64,000 nucleotides of DNA, from assembly GCF_000757905.1 (NCBI RefSeq), contig NZ_JRLH01000011.1; one strand, 5' to 3'. The notes under the pieces were generated by a model, which ran no database searches, was not told the DNA's origin, and saw only the letters and a list, made by a program, of their open reading frames with translations. The position numbers were made by a program, and so were the translations under genes. This document shows positions 44,978 to 54,568 of this stretch, piece after piece; within the stretch, counting starts at the first letter, position 1; every line of letters starts with the position of its first letter. Source of the DNA: Arsenophonus nilaparvatae (GTDB taxonomy: Bacteria; Pseudomonadota; Gammaproteobacteria; Enterobacterales; Enterobacteriaceae).

Positions 44978-46324
44978 ATGTCTGCTAGGCAAACTCCTTC
45001 GAATTGCAAACTAAATCATTTTTTTAAAATACAGCAACGAGGCTCAACAATTCGTCGCGAGATTATTGCAGGTCTCACCACATTTTTGGCCATGGTTTAC
45101 TCTGTTATTGTGGTACCTGGTATGTTAGGTCAAGCCGGTTTCCCACCCACAGCAGTTTTTATTGCAACCTGTCTGGTAGCAGGATTTGGTTCATTATTGA
45201 TGGGGTTATGGGCTAATTTACCGATGGCTATCGGTTGTGCTATTTCATTAACCGCATTTACCGCATTTAGTCTGGTTCTTAGTCAGCAAGTGAGCATTCC
45301 TGTTGCTTTAGGTGCCGTTTTTTTAATGGGATGTTTATTTACTTTTATTTCCATTACTGGTGTACGTAGTTTTATTCTACGCAGTATGCCAAAAGGGATT
45401 GCTCAGGGGACAGGTATAGGTATCGGGCTGTTTTTGCTTTTGATAGCCGCCAATGGTATTGGTTTGGTGGTAAAAAATGAGCAGGCCGGTTTGCCGGTTG
45501 CGCTTGGACAATTTACTTCTTTTCCTGTGATCATGTCACTGATTGGTTTGGCGGTTATTTTTGGTTTGGAAAGAAGAAAAACGCCAGGTGGGGTATTAAT
45601 GGTGATCATTGTGATTTCTATTATTGGCTTAATTTTCGATCCGCAAGTGAAATACCAAGGTTTCTTTAAATTACCAACCCTGGGTGAAGACGGTTTATCG
45701 TTATTGTTTAGTATGGATATTGTTGGCGCATTACAGCCAGTTGTTTTACCCAGTTTATTTGCCTTGGTTATGACAGCTATTTTTGATGCCACAGGAACAA
45801 TCCGTGCAGTAGCCGGTCAAGCTCAACTGTTGGACAAAAATGGTCAAATTATTGATGGTGGTAAAGCGTTAACCGCAGATTCAGTTAGCAGTATTTTTGC
45901 CGGTGTCATTGGCGCTTCACCAGCAGCAGTTTACATTGAATCGGCAGCGGGTACGGCTGCGGGTGGTAAAACAGGATTAACTGCGGTAGTGGTTGGCTTG
46001 TTGTTTTTGGTAATTTTATTTTTGTCCCCTTTATCTTATTTAGTTCCGTCTTATGCAACGGCCCCAGCATTGATGTATGTTGGTTTGTTAATGCTGAGTA
46101 ATGTTGCTCAACTGGATTTTAATGACTTCATTGATGCCGTTTCCGGTTTACTGTGTGCAGTATTCATTGTCTTAACCTGTAATATTGTCACTGGTATCAT
46201 GCTTGGTTTTACTGGCTTAGTGATTGGCCGCATTTGTGCCGGAGAGTGGCATAAATTAAATATTGGTACCGTTCTGATCGCAATAATATTAGTCGCTTTT
46301 TACATTAGTGGCTTAGCTATTTAA
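44978..46324 (+). CDS. ghxP: Guanine/hypoxanthine permease GhxP (YjcD), NCS2 family
   Basis: A 448-residue proton-coupled purine transporter. It follows E. coli GhxP (449 residues) rather than the adenine permease: FKIQQRGSTIRREIIAGLTTFLAMVYSVIVVPGMLG in outline, NLPMAIGCAISLTAFTAFSLVL, GTGIGIGLFLLLIAANGIGLV, FDATGTIRAVAGQAQLLD and YIESAAGTAAGGKTGLTAVVVG. About 12-14 membrane spans. The gene before yjcE is also ghxP in E. coli. Two PurR-like operators upstream suggest repression by purines. Purine uptake would suit a host-dependent lifestyle. Confidence 0.95.
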   Translation: MSARQTPSNCKLNHFFKIQQRGSTIRREIIAGLTTFLAMVYSVIVVPGMLGQAGFPPTAVFIATCLVAGFGSLLMGLWANLPMAIGCAISLTAFTAFSLVLSQQVSIPVALGAVFLMGCLFTFISITGVRSFILRSMPKGIAQGTGIGIGLFLLLIAANGIGLVVKNEQAGLPVALGQFTSFPVIMSLIGLAVIFGLERRKTPGGVLMVIIVISIIGLIFDPQVKYQGFFKLPTLGEDGLSLLFSMDIVGALQPVVLPSLFALVMTAIFDATGTIRAVAGQAQLLDKNGQIIDGGKALTADSVSSIFAGVIGASPAAVYIESAAGTAAGGKTGLTAVVVGLLFLVILFLSPLSYLVPSYATAPALMYVGLLMLSNVAQLDFNDFIDAVSGLLCAVFIVLTCNIVTGIMLGFTGLVIGRICAGEWHKLNIGTVLIAIILVAFYISGLAI

Positions 46325-46565
46325 GTTTATAGACGTTGATGTTAATTCCAACGTAAAATGGAATATAAAGTTAACTGATACGATTAATCTTAAAGTCAAA
46401 AATATTGTCACTGATAGTTTGTTGTTAAGGATAGAATATGGCGAAATACAGTAGTTTTACGACGGTTAGTTCATTTTTTCTCTAGCACAGTCTTATTTTA
46501 TATCAATATCTGTTAAGCATAATACTTTGCTCGGCTTATAACTCAGACTTATAAGTAAGGATAAT

Positions 46566-48214
46566 ATGGAAATATTTTTTACCATCCTCATTTTGATTTT
46601 GGTGGTTTCAGTATCTGGCGTTATTACAAAAGTTATTCCGTTTCGTATACCGTTGCCTATTATGCAAATTGCGATAGGAGCATTGTTAGCGTGGCCGCAT
46701 TTTGTTTACATGTTGATTTTGATCCAGAGCTTTTTTTGGTTCTGTTGATCCCGCCGCTATTATTTGTTGATGGTTGGAAAACTCCAACACGTGAATTTTT
46801 TCAAAATGGACGTGAAATTTTTATCCTAGTTTTAGGCTTAGTATTGGTAACGGTAGTTGGAATAGGTTACGTGATCTATTGGCTGTTACCAGGTATCCCG
46901 CTTATTGCGGCTTTTGCATTGGCGGCAGTTCTTTCCCCTACTGATGCGGTGGCACTCTCCTCAATTGTCGGTCGAGGTCGAATACCGAAGCGGATGATGA
47001 GTGTGTTAGAGGGTGAAGCACTGATGAATGATGCCTCCGGCTTGGTGGCACTAAAATTTGCTGTCGCTATTGCTATGGGAACTATGATCTTTACTGTATA
47101 TGGTGTCACCCTTGAATTTTTTAAAGTTGCTGTCGGTGGTTTATTGATAGGTATTGCAGTGACTTGGATTTATAGCAAATCACTGCGCATTATGAGTCGC
47201 TGGAGTGGTGATGATCCGGCAACCCAGATGATCTTAATGTTATTATTACCTTTTGCCTCATATCTTATTGCTGAACATATTGGTTTTTCTGGTATTTTAT
47301 CGGCTGTTGCTTCGGGCATGACCATCAGTAAAGCTGGGGTCATTCGCAATGCACCACTAGCCATGCGGTTAAGATCGGATAATGTTTGGTCGATGCTGGA
47401 GTTTGTTTTTAATGGCTTAGTTTTTATCATGCTTGGCTTACAGTTACCAGGTATCTGGGAAACCTCTGTTATTCAAGCTGAGCTTGATCCTAGTGTTGAA
47501 ACTTGGATGCTATTTGTCGCCGTTTTCATTATTTATACCGCTTTATTATTGTTAAGGTTTAGTTGGTTATGGTTGATGAAGCGATTTAGTCGGTTGTTAT
47601 TAAAAAAACGGCCGTTACAATTTGCTTCTTATACTTATCGTGAATTGTGGTTGGCATCATTTGCTGGAGTACGTGGAGCAATCACCTTGGCAGGTGTCCT
47701 TTCCATACCACTATTTCTTACCGATGGTACCCCTTTTCCCGCTCGCTATCAGTTAGTTTTTATTGCCGCTGGGGTTATTATGCTATCGATTTTTATTGGC
47801 GTGCTTGCTTTGCCGCTTTTATTGCATAACTTTAAAGTGGGTGACAAACTGGCAGATATTAATGAGATGCGAATGGCAAAAGCGGCGATGGCGGAAGTGG
47901 CTATTGTCAGCTTAAATAAAATGGAAGAGCGCCTTTCGGCCGATGCTCAAGAAGCGCTAGATCCTGACGTTATTAATGAAGTTGCTTCCCGTGTTACTGG
48001 TTATCTGCGTCGTAGAACCGCCGGTCAGGATGAAATGGAGCATAATTTGTTAATAGAAGATTTAGAGCGTCGTTTTCGTTTAACGGCGTTACGAGCCGAG
48101 CGGGCAGAGTTATATCACTTACGTGCAACGAAAGAGATCAGTAATGAAACCATGCGAACACTATTATTAGATCTTGATTTGATGGAAGCTTTGTTGATTG
48201 ATAAAGAGCATTAA
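46566..48214 (+). pseudogene. yjcE: Na+/H+ antiporter YjcE (CPA1 family), single-base frameshift
   Basis: Codons 1-46 read in one frame (MEIFFTILILILVVSVSGV to LLAWPHF) and the rest in another (CLHVDFDPELFLVLLIPPLLFVDGWK to the stop at 48212). Adding one base near 46700-46704 gives a 549-residue protein, the same length as E. coli YjcE, with every later segment intact (LSPTDAVALSSIVG, GEALMNDASGLVALKFAV, FAGVRGAITLAG). The downstream frame has a GTG at 46691 but no good ribosome-binding site, so a functional short form is unlikely. The homopolymer here is only four T's, so slippage is a weak explanation. The gene either died recently or contains a sequence error. Confidence 0.9.
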
Positions 48215-48232
48215 TCTACTAAGAGACAGACC

Positions 48233-49102
48233 ATGGGATTGTTAGTTATTACGACGCTGCTGTGGGCAGCGTCTTTTAGTTTAATCGGCGAATATTTAGC
48301 AGGCCAAGTTGATAGTTGGTTTGCTGTTTTAGTCCGGGTTGCTCTGGCGACAATGGTTTTTTTACCTTTTCTACGCTGGCGTGGATTGTCGTTGAAAATT
48401 ATTTTACTTTATATGCTAGTCGGTGCTTTTCAGTTAGGTATCATGTATCTATTTGTTTTTCAAGCATATAATTATCTTAGCGTCGTTGAATTTTTACTCT
48501 TCACAGTGTTAACCCCGCTTTATATAACGTTATTTTATGATTTATTGGAAAGGCAGCATCTACGCTGGGGATATTTGTTGAGTGCAATGCTGGCAGTGAT
48601 TGGAGCTGCTATCATTCGTTATGATCATTTGAGCGGATCTTTTTGGCTAGGTTTACTTTATGTGCAATTGGCGAATATTTCCTTTGCGATTGGCCAAGTT
48701 GGTTACAAAAGAATGATGGAAATTTATCCTATTCCACAGCGGCAAGCCTTTTCTTGGTTCTATATCGGAGCCTGTACTATAGCACTATTCGGTTGGATGA
48801 TATTTGGTGATGTTAGTAAATTACCCACCACAAAAATACAGTGGGGTGTTTTAATTTGGTTGGGAGTGGGCGCTTCTGGTATTGGCTACTTTATGTGGAA
48901 TTATGGCGCGACGCAGGTAGATGCTGGTACGTTGGCCATTATGAATAATATGTTGGTACCAGCCGGATTATTGGTCAATTTTGTTGTCTGGCAACAGCAT
49001 CCCGATTGGCTTAGCTTTATTTTAGGTAGCAGTCTACTGTTGTTATCTCTTTGGATACATCGGCATTGGCTCTATCGATCAACTTTAAGCAAGATAGATT
49101 GA
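48233..49102 (+). CDS. yigM: Biotin transporter YigM (BioP), EamA fold
   Basis: A 289-residue membrane protein with about 10 hydrophobic segments. It matches YigM: LLWAASFSLIGEYLAGQVDSWFAVLVRV, MLVGAFQLGIMYL, FTVLTPLYITLFYDLL, AAIIRYDHLSGSFWLGLL, GASGIGYFMWNYGATQVDAGTLAIMNNMLVPAGLLVN. YigM is the inner-membrane biotin importer of enterics. In E. coli it lies in the metE-udp neighbourhood, close to the same genes that follow here. The gene starts 18 bp after yjcE. Confidence 0.92.
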   Translation: MGLLVITTLLWAASFSLIGEYLAGQVDSWFAVLVRVALATMVFLPFLRWRGLSLKIILLYMLVGAFQLGIMYLFVFQAYNYLSVVEFLLFTVLTPLYITLFYDLLERQHLRWGYLLSAMLAVIGAAIIRYDHLSGSFWLGLLYVQLANISFAIGQVGYKRMMEIYPIPQRQAFSWFYIGACTIALFGWMIFGDVSKLPTTKIQWGVLIWLGVGASGIGYFMWNYGATQVDAGTLAIMNNMLVPAGLLVNFVVWQQHPDWLSFILGSSLLLLSLWIHRHWLYRSTLSKID

Positions 49103-49189
49103 ACGCCAACAATTGGATCCATAGTGACGGAAATGGTCGCCGCTAATTAAACGAAATTTGCCCATCGTAACAGGGATGGGCAATAATGA

Positions 49190-49582
49190 TTAGCTACCAA
49201 AAAATTTATCTTTTAGTAGTTTAAGACCAATCGACGTTAAATCTAATTTTTCCGGTATTTTACCATCTGGGGTTGCTGTATTAACTAATTTAGGCAAATA
49301 CTCTGCGATTAAGGAAGACGTTTGTTCTGAATTTAAACCGACTTTACTGGCTAAGGCAGAAATATTACTTGTACCAAATATTGAGCTAATTTGCTCCATA
49401 CTTACGGGTAAGTTCTCCCCTGAGCCTATCCAGGATTGGATAATTCCGCCAAATCCTTGTTGCTCAAATTTATTAATTAAGCCTCGAATGCCACCTTGTG
49501 TTTCAATCCAGCTTAAAATATTTTTATATTGATTAAATTTTTCACCACCAACCATATCGGTAAGTTGATCTAAAAATCCCAT
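49190..49582 (-). CDS. yidB: YidB-like DUF937 protein
   Basis: A 130-residue protein of the DUF937/YidB family: MGFLDQLTDMVGG, FEQQGFGGIIQSWIGSGENLPVS, LASKVGLNSEQTSSLIAEYLPKLVNTATPDGKIPE. Recurrent Gly-rich helices, no signal peptide. Function unknown; it is often described as a small cytoplasmic helical protein. GGGGG lies about 5 bases before the ATG. It is convergent with yigM. Confidence 0.9.
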   Translation of the reverse strand: MGFLDQLTDMVGGEKFNQYKNILSWIETQGGIRGLINKFEQQGFGGIIQSWIGSGENLPVSMEQISSIFGTSNISALASKVGLNSEQTSSLIAEYLPKLVNTATPDGKIPEKLDLTSIGLKLLKDKFFGS

Positions 49583-49934
49583 GATAACCCCCTTGCAACA
49601 TCAAAATTGGTTAAACGATTGGTATCTTCCAACCTTTAAATTCTACAAGGTTAGAAATTATTAAAATCTTTGCTAGTCATACGTTAATAATAGTGAGTGA
49701 TAAGCTAAAAATACAATAAAAGCCTTAAAAGATTTACCGGATCCTTTTAATTAATCAAGTGATTTTTATTTATTAAAAATACGATATGATCAAGCTAGCA
49801 TAAATAATTTGATCATATTTTTGTGTAAAAGCAGCTTTTCATTATTGCTTTAAATGATCCCTATCATTAAAAGGTTATCATTTTATTATTAAATTAATGG
49901 ATTAAATAAATTAAAAATACAGTATGGTGTAATT
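49583..49934. other. Divergent intergenic region between yidB and udp
   Basis: AT-rich, no gene. It must hold the udp promoter. In E. coli udp is under CRP and CytR; no clear TGTGA-N6-TCACA pair could be identified here. Confidence 0.4.
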
Positions 49935-50693
49935 ATGTCTGATGTTTTTCACTTGGGATTAACTAAAAATGACTTACAAGGTGCAACGCTTGCTATTGTG
50001 CCTGGCGATCCAAATCGGGTAGAAAAAATTGCCAAATTAATGGATAACCCGGTATATCTGGCTTCGTTACGTGAATTTACCTCATGGCGTGCTGAACTTA
50101 ATGGTAAGTCGATTATTATTTGTTCAACCGGTATTGGTGGCCCCTCGACTTCCATTGCTGTTGAAGAATTAGCACAATTAGGCATACGTACTTTTCTTCG
50201 TATCGGTACTACCGGTGCAATTCAAAAAAATATCAATGTCGGTGATGTACTTATTACTACTGGCGCAGTACGTCTAGATGGTGCTAGCTTACATTTTGCG
50301 CCTTTAGAATATCCTGCAGTAGCTGATTTTAATTGTACCAATGCGCTTTATGATGCAGCTAAAGCAGCAGGGAGCACAACCCATGTTGGTATTACCGCGT
50401 CTTCGGATACTTTTTATCCTGGTCAGGAACGTTATGATACCTATAGTGGGCGCGTTGTTCGTCGTTTTCGCGGATCGATGGAAGAGTGGCAAAAGATGGG
50501 AGTGATTAATTATGAAATGGAGTCGGCCACCTTACTTACTATGTGTGCAAGCCAGGGATTATCAGCAGGTATGATAGCTGGCGTGATTGTTAACCGTACA
50601 CAACAAGAAACACCAGATGAAACATTATTACGTCAAACAGAAGGGAATGTTTTAGGGATCGTGGTTGATGCTGCTCGCCGGTTATTAAATTAA
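49935..50693 (+). CDS. udp: Uridine phosphorylase
   Basis: A 252-residue hexameric enzyme that splits uridine with phosphate to uracil and ribose-1-phosphate (salvage). It matches E. coli Udp (253): VFHLGLTKNDLQGATLAIVPGDPNRVEKIA, STGIGGPSTSIAVEELAQLG, RIGTTGAIQ, GSMEEWQKMGVINYEMESATLLTMCASQG, VIVNRTQQETPD. Monocistronic by spacing. It starts the udp-rmuC-ubiE segment typical of enterics, with a dedA gene inserted. Confidence 0.96.
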   Translation: MSDVFHLGLTKNDLQGATLAIVPGDPNRVEKIAKLMDNPVYLASLREFTSWRAELNGKSIIICSTGIGGPSTSIAVEELAQLGIRTFLRIGTTGAIQKNINVGDVLITTGAVRLDGASLHFAPLEYPAVADFNCTNALYDAAKAAGSTTHVGITASSDTFYPGQERYDTYSGRVVRRFRGSMEEWQKMGVINYEMESATLLTMCASQGLSAGMIAGVIVNRTQQETPDETLLRQTEGNVLGIVVDAARRLLN

Positions 50694-51070
50694 AAAGTTC
50701 TGCAGGTTTGGCTAATTTTTCGATAAAACGAGGATAACTAATTGTTATTTTTATGAAAATAGAGATAAATTTATTTTTTATATCTTTTTTATTTAATCGC
50801 TGTTTTTATTTGTCTTAAGTAATTCTCGTTTTATTTTTTATCGAATGTATTTAGTAATTTTTATTTTGATAAATTAACGGATAATTTTTGTTATTTGGTA
50901 TTTTTTAGTAAACTAATGAATGTTAATAGCCGGATAATAGCATAGAATAAAATAACTTAAATTTAACATTTTGTAAGTTAAATTTGCCGCATTATTATAT
51001 TTTAATCTGACAATAATTTACATTATTGGCTGCATAATAACGAATGTTTAACTGAAATAGGAATAATAAA
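50694..51070. other. AT-rich intergenic region
   Basis: No gene. Runs of T and A dominate and no clear terminator stem was found after udp. GGAATAATAAATTG at the right end holds the ribosome-binding site and TTG start of the dedA gene. Confidence 0.4.
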
Positions 51071-51601
51071 TTGACATTGTCAGAGATTATTAATGTTATT
51101 ACCGAATTTGCTCGCGACCATCAAATATTAGCTATCTTTATTGTTTTTATATTAGCTTTTGGCGAATCGTTAGCCTTCATTTCATTATTACTCCCTGCGA
51201 CAGTGATTTTACTTGGTTTAGGCGCATTAATTGGTGATAATGGGCTCACTTTTTTACCAATATGGTTAGCTGCTGCCTGTGGTGCTTTTTTGGGCGATTG
51301 GTTATCTTATTGGTTTGGCTTTCATTATAAGAACAGCGTACGCCATATGTGGCCAATTTCCCGTCGTCCTGAAATGCTCGATCGAGGTCATCTTTTTTTT
51401 GAACGTTGGGGAGTATGGAGTGTTTTTATCGGCCGTTTTTTTGGTCCCTTAAGGGCAGTAATTCCCTTGGTAGCGGGCATCTGTGCTATGCCTAAACATT
51501 ATTTTCAACTCGCTAATTTACTTTCTGCTATGGTCTGGGCATTTGCTATTTTAGCGCCAGGGGCATTTGGTTTATCTTGGCTTACTCAGTGGATGGGGTA
51601 A
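51071..51601 (+). CDS. DedA-family membrane protein
   Basis: A 176-residue inner-membrane protein of the DedA/VTT family: FGESLAFISLLLPATVILLGLGALIGDNG, then FLGDWLSYWFGFHYK and FIGRFFGPLRAVIPLVAGICAMPKHYF, which carries the conserved Arg and Gly-Pro of the family. Such proteins move undecaprenyl phosphate or phospholipids across the membrane and affect proton-motive force. It appears to start with TTG (AGGA about 8 bases upstream). It is located between udp and rmuC, where E. coli has no such gene. Confidence 0.85.
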   Translation: MTLSEIINVITEFARDHQILAIFIVFILAFGESLAFISLLLPATVILLGLGALIGDNGLTFLPIWLAAACGAFLGDWLSYWFGFHYKNSVRHMWPISRRPEMLDRGHLFFERWGVWSVFIGRFFGPLRAVIPLVAGICAMPKHYFQLANLLSAMVWAFAILAPGAFGLSWLTQWMG

Positions 51602-51725
51602 AATAGCCGTTAAATTTCATCCTGGTGCTATTTGTTGGCCAAAATAAGCAAAATTTATTCTGGACATTTATACAGTATACCACTAAGTTACTTTATAAAA
51701 TAAAGACTATTTTAAGGAAACCAAG

Positions 51726-53063
51726 GTGGATATTCAGTTATTATATGCAATTATTGGCTTTCTTACCGGCACACTCTTTGGTGGTAGTTTAATTTGGCTA
51801 ATTATCGCGCAAAAAATGAATAAAAAAGAGTCTGAATTGCGAGATTTTTGCAGTATCCAAGCTAGCTATGAGGAAAAAATCACCCATCTTGAATATTGGA
51901 AAATTGAGTGTGAGCACCGTGATCAAGAATTAAGGTCACAAAGGGAAATTAATCGTAATCAAGAAGTTGAACTACGTGAAGTCATGACACGGCTTGAAGA
52001 GACACGGCTGGCTTTTGAAGAGAAACAGCGGCTGTTACTCAATAGTGAACAGCGGTTAAATGTTCAATTTGAGAATTTAGCCAATCGTATTTTTGAACAA
52101 AATGAACGTCGAGCTTCTGAGCAGAACCGTCAAAGTTTAGTTGCACTGTTAACCCCTTTCCGCGAGCAACTAGATGGTTTTCGCCGTCAGGTACATGACA
52201 GTTTTAGCCAGGAAGCGCGTGAGCGCCATACTCTAGCTCATGAAATTCGTCAGCTTCAGCAATTAAATGCAGAGATGGCAAAAGAAACGATTAATCTGAC
52301 TAAAGCGTTAAAAGGGGATAATAAAATTCAGGGAAATTGGGGTGAGACAATTCTCTCTCGCATATTGGAAGCTTCTGGGCTAAGGCAGGGGCATGAATTT
52401 GAAACTCAAGTCAGTATTAATACCTCCAATAGTCGTTATCAACCTGATGTGATTATTCGTCTACCGCAAGGTAAAGATGTTGTTATTGACGCCAAAATGT
52501 CATTGACAGCTTATGAGCACTATTTTAATAGCGAAGATGAGCAACAGCGGGCAACGGCATTACGAGGGCATGTTAATTCAGTACGCAATCATATAAAAGA
52601 ACTTGGCCGAAAAGATTATCATCAATTAAATGGGTTAAGATCGCTGGATTATGTATTAATGTTTATTCCACTCGAACCGGCTTATTTGATTGCTTTACGC
52701 GAAGCGCCTGAACTTATTGACGAAGGTTTGAGGAATAATATTTTACTCGTTTGTCCTTCAACTTTATTGGTGGCAGTTCGTACAATTAATAATTTGTGGC
52801 GTTATGAACGACAGAGTCAAAATGCACAAGTAATTGCCGAGCGTGCTGCTAGAATGTATGACAAAATGCGGTTATTTGTCGATGATATACAGGTGTTAGG
52901 TCAGAGCTTGAACAAAGCACAGGTGAATTATCAATCAGCGATCAAAAAATTAGCGGAAGGAAAAGGTAATTTGATTAGCCAGGCGGAAAGTTTAAAAGAA
53001 TTAGGAATAGAAGTTAAACGCCCGATTGATATTGAATTTAGCAAACAGACTGCTAAATCATAA
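51726..53063 (+). CDS. rmuC: DNA recombination protein RmuC
   Basis: A 445-residue protein: a membrane segment at 3-27, then a long coiled coil to about 190, then the RmuC nuclease-like domain (GNWGETILSRILEASGL, YQPDVIIRLPQGKDVVIDAKMSLTAYEHYF, LMFIPLEPAYLIALREAPEL). RmuC limits inversions at short inverted repeats; the mechanism is unclear. GTG start with AAGGAAACCAAG upstream. Precedes ubiE as in E. coli. Confidence 0.95.
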   Translation: MDIQLLYAIIGFLTGTLFGGSLIWLIIAQKMNKKESELRDFCSIQASYEEKITHLEYWKIECEHRDQELRSQREINRNQEVELREVMTRLEETRLAFEEKQRLLLNSEQRLNVQFENLANRIFEQNERRASEQNRQSLVALLTPFREQLDGFRRQVHDSFSQEARERHTLAHEIRQLQQLNAEMAKETINLTKALKGDNKIQGNWGETILSRILEASGLRQGHEFETQVSINTSNSRYQPDVIIRLPQGKDVVIDAKMSLTAYEHYFNSEDEQQRATALRGHVNSVRNHIKELGRKDYHQLNGLRSLDYVLMFIPLEPAYLIALREAPELIDEGLRNNILLVCPSTLLVAVRTINNLWRYERQSQNAQVIAERAARMYDKMRLFVDDIQVLGQSLNKAQVNYQSAIKKLAEGKGNLISQAESLKELGIEVKRPIDIEFSKQTAKS

Positions 53064-53151
53064 TTAAGAAGAATCGTTAGATCGTAAATAAGATCTTACA
53101 ATAAACATAATTACAATTTCGATTATTATAATGATTAAATGAGCGCAAATT

Positions 53152-53907
53152 ATGATAGATCCAATTAAAGAAAGCACTGATTTTGGCTTTCGCAAAGTAG
53201 CCAAGGATGAGAAAGCGGATTTGGTTGCTGCTGTTTTTCATTCGGTGGCTGCCAAATATGATCTTATGAACGATCTGATGTCATTAGGGATCCATCGAAT
53301 CTGGAAACGTTTTACGATAGAAGCCAGTGGTGCACGCCGTGGGCAACATATTTTAGATCTCGCTGGTGGCACTGGAGACTTGACCGCTAAATTTGCCAAA
53401 ATAGTTGGCGAAAAAGGTGAGGTTATTCTGGCTGATATCAACGATTCTATGCTGAAAATGGGGCGCGAAAAGCTCCGCGATCGCGGTATTGTTGGTAATG
53501 TTAATTATGTTCAGGCTAATGCTGAAGAACTACCTTTTCCTGATAACTACTTCGATTGTATAAGTATTTCTTTTGGCCTGCGCAATGTTACTGATAAAGA
53601 TAAAGCGCTTAAATCAATGTTTAGGGTGTTAAAACCTGGTGGTCGTTTATTAGTATTAGAATTTTCAAAACCGATTTTTTCAGCATTAACTAAAGCTTAT
53701 GATGCCTACTCTTTTCATATTTTACCACGAGTTGGTCAAATGATAGTCAAAGATGCTGATAGCTATCGCTATCTGGCTGAATCTATTCGCATGCATCCGG
53801 ATCAGGACACTTTAAAAGCAATGATGGAGTTAGTCGGTTTTGAACAAGTTTCTTATACCAATATGAGTGGTGGAATTGTGGCCCTACACAGAGGGTTCAA
53901 ATTTTAA
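53152..53907 (+). CDS. ubiE: Ubiquinone/menaquinone C-methyltransferase
   Basis: A 251-residue SAM methyltransferase for both quinone pathways, the same length as E. coli UbiE. SAM motif ILDLAGGTGDLTAKF, then ADINDSMLKMGREKLRDRG, NAEELPFPDNYFDCISISFGLRNVTDKDKAL, and KPGGRLLVLEFSKP. First of a tight ubiE-ubiJ-ubiB set: the ubiJ ATG starts 1 base past the ubiE stop. Confidence 0.97.
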   Translation: MIDPIKESTDFGFRKVAKDEKADLVAAVFHSVAAKYDLMNDLMSLGIHRIWKRFTIEASGARRGQHILDLAGGTGDLTAKFAKIVGEKGEVILADINDSMLKMGREKLRDRGIVGNVNYVQANAEELPFPDNYFDCISISFGLRNVTDKDKALKSMFRVLKPGGRLLVLEFSKPIFSALTKAYDAYSFHILPRVGQMIVKDADSYRYLAESIRMHPDQDTLKAMMELVGFEQVSYTNMSGGIVALHRGFKF

Positions 53908-53908
53908 G

Positions 53909-54568
53909 ATGGATACCCCGTCAACCAGAAGCTATTCAAAAATCCCGCTATTACATGCCGGAATTGCTTCCTTTTTACAGCTTATGTTGAATAGATTTTT
54001 TTATCAGGAAGTGGCGTTGAAATCAGCCAGAGTAAGGTTGGTTGGCAAAGTATTGGCGATTGATTTAAAAGAATTATCTCAACCATTGATATTTATATTC
54101 TCTGAGCAACGAGTTGATGTAGTAAACCAGTGGCCAACACCGGCAGATTGCGTGATAAAAACCGCGTTAGTGACCTTGAGGCATCTTAAAGATAAACAGC
54201 AACTTTCGACTCTGATCAACGACGGTAGGGTTGTTATAGAGGGTGATATGCAAGTTGTGCAGCATTGGTTTGCATTACTAGATGCGACTGAATGGGATCC
54301 TGCTCATTATCTTGCTCCTTATGTCGGTGATGTTGTTGCCGAAGGGGTGAGTTGTTGGGTTAAAAAAGGTATAGTTGGAATAAATGGGTTGCTAAAGCAA
54401 CAAAAAAAACAGTTTAAAAATGTATTGGTGGAAGAATGGCGAATGTCTCCTAATACATTGGAAGTGCTAAGTTTTGCTGATAAGGTTGAGAAGGTGGTGG
54501 CAGATATTTCAGCACTGGAACAACGTTTAGCTAAATTGGAGGAAAAATATGAGACCAGGAGAAATTAA
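53909..54568 (+). CDS. ubiJ: Ubiquinone biosynthesis accessory factor UbiJ
   Basis: A 219-residue protein with an SCP2 lipid-binding domain (about 25-130) and a C-terminal coiled coil (SALEQRLAKLEEKYETRRN). With UbiK it organises the soluble coenzyme Q assembly complex. E. coli UbiJ has 201 residues; the extra length is at the N-terminus (MDTPSTRSYSK). I use the ATG at 53909, immediately after ubiE; starts inside ubiE (53867) are unlikely. Its end overlaps ubiB by 20 bp, suggesting translational coupling. Confidence 0.92.
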   Translation: MDTPSTRSYSKIPLLHAGIASFLQLMLNRFFYQEVALKSARVRLVGKVLAIDLKELSQPLIFIFSEQRVDVVNQWPTPADCVIKTALVTLRHLKDKQQLSTLINDGRVVIEGDMQVVQHWFALLDATEWDPAHYLAPYVGDVVAEGVSCWVKKGIVGINGLLKQQKKQFKNVLVEEWRMSPNTLEVLSFADKVEKVVADISALEQRLAKLEEKYETRRN

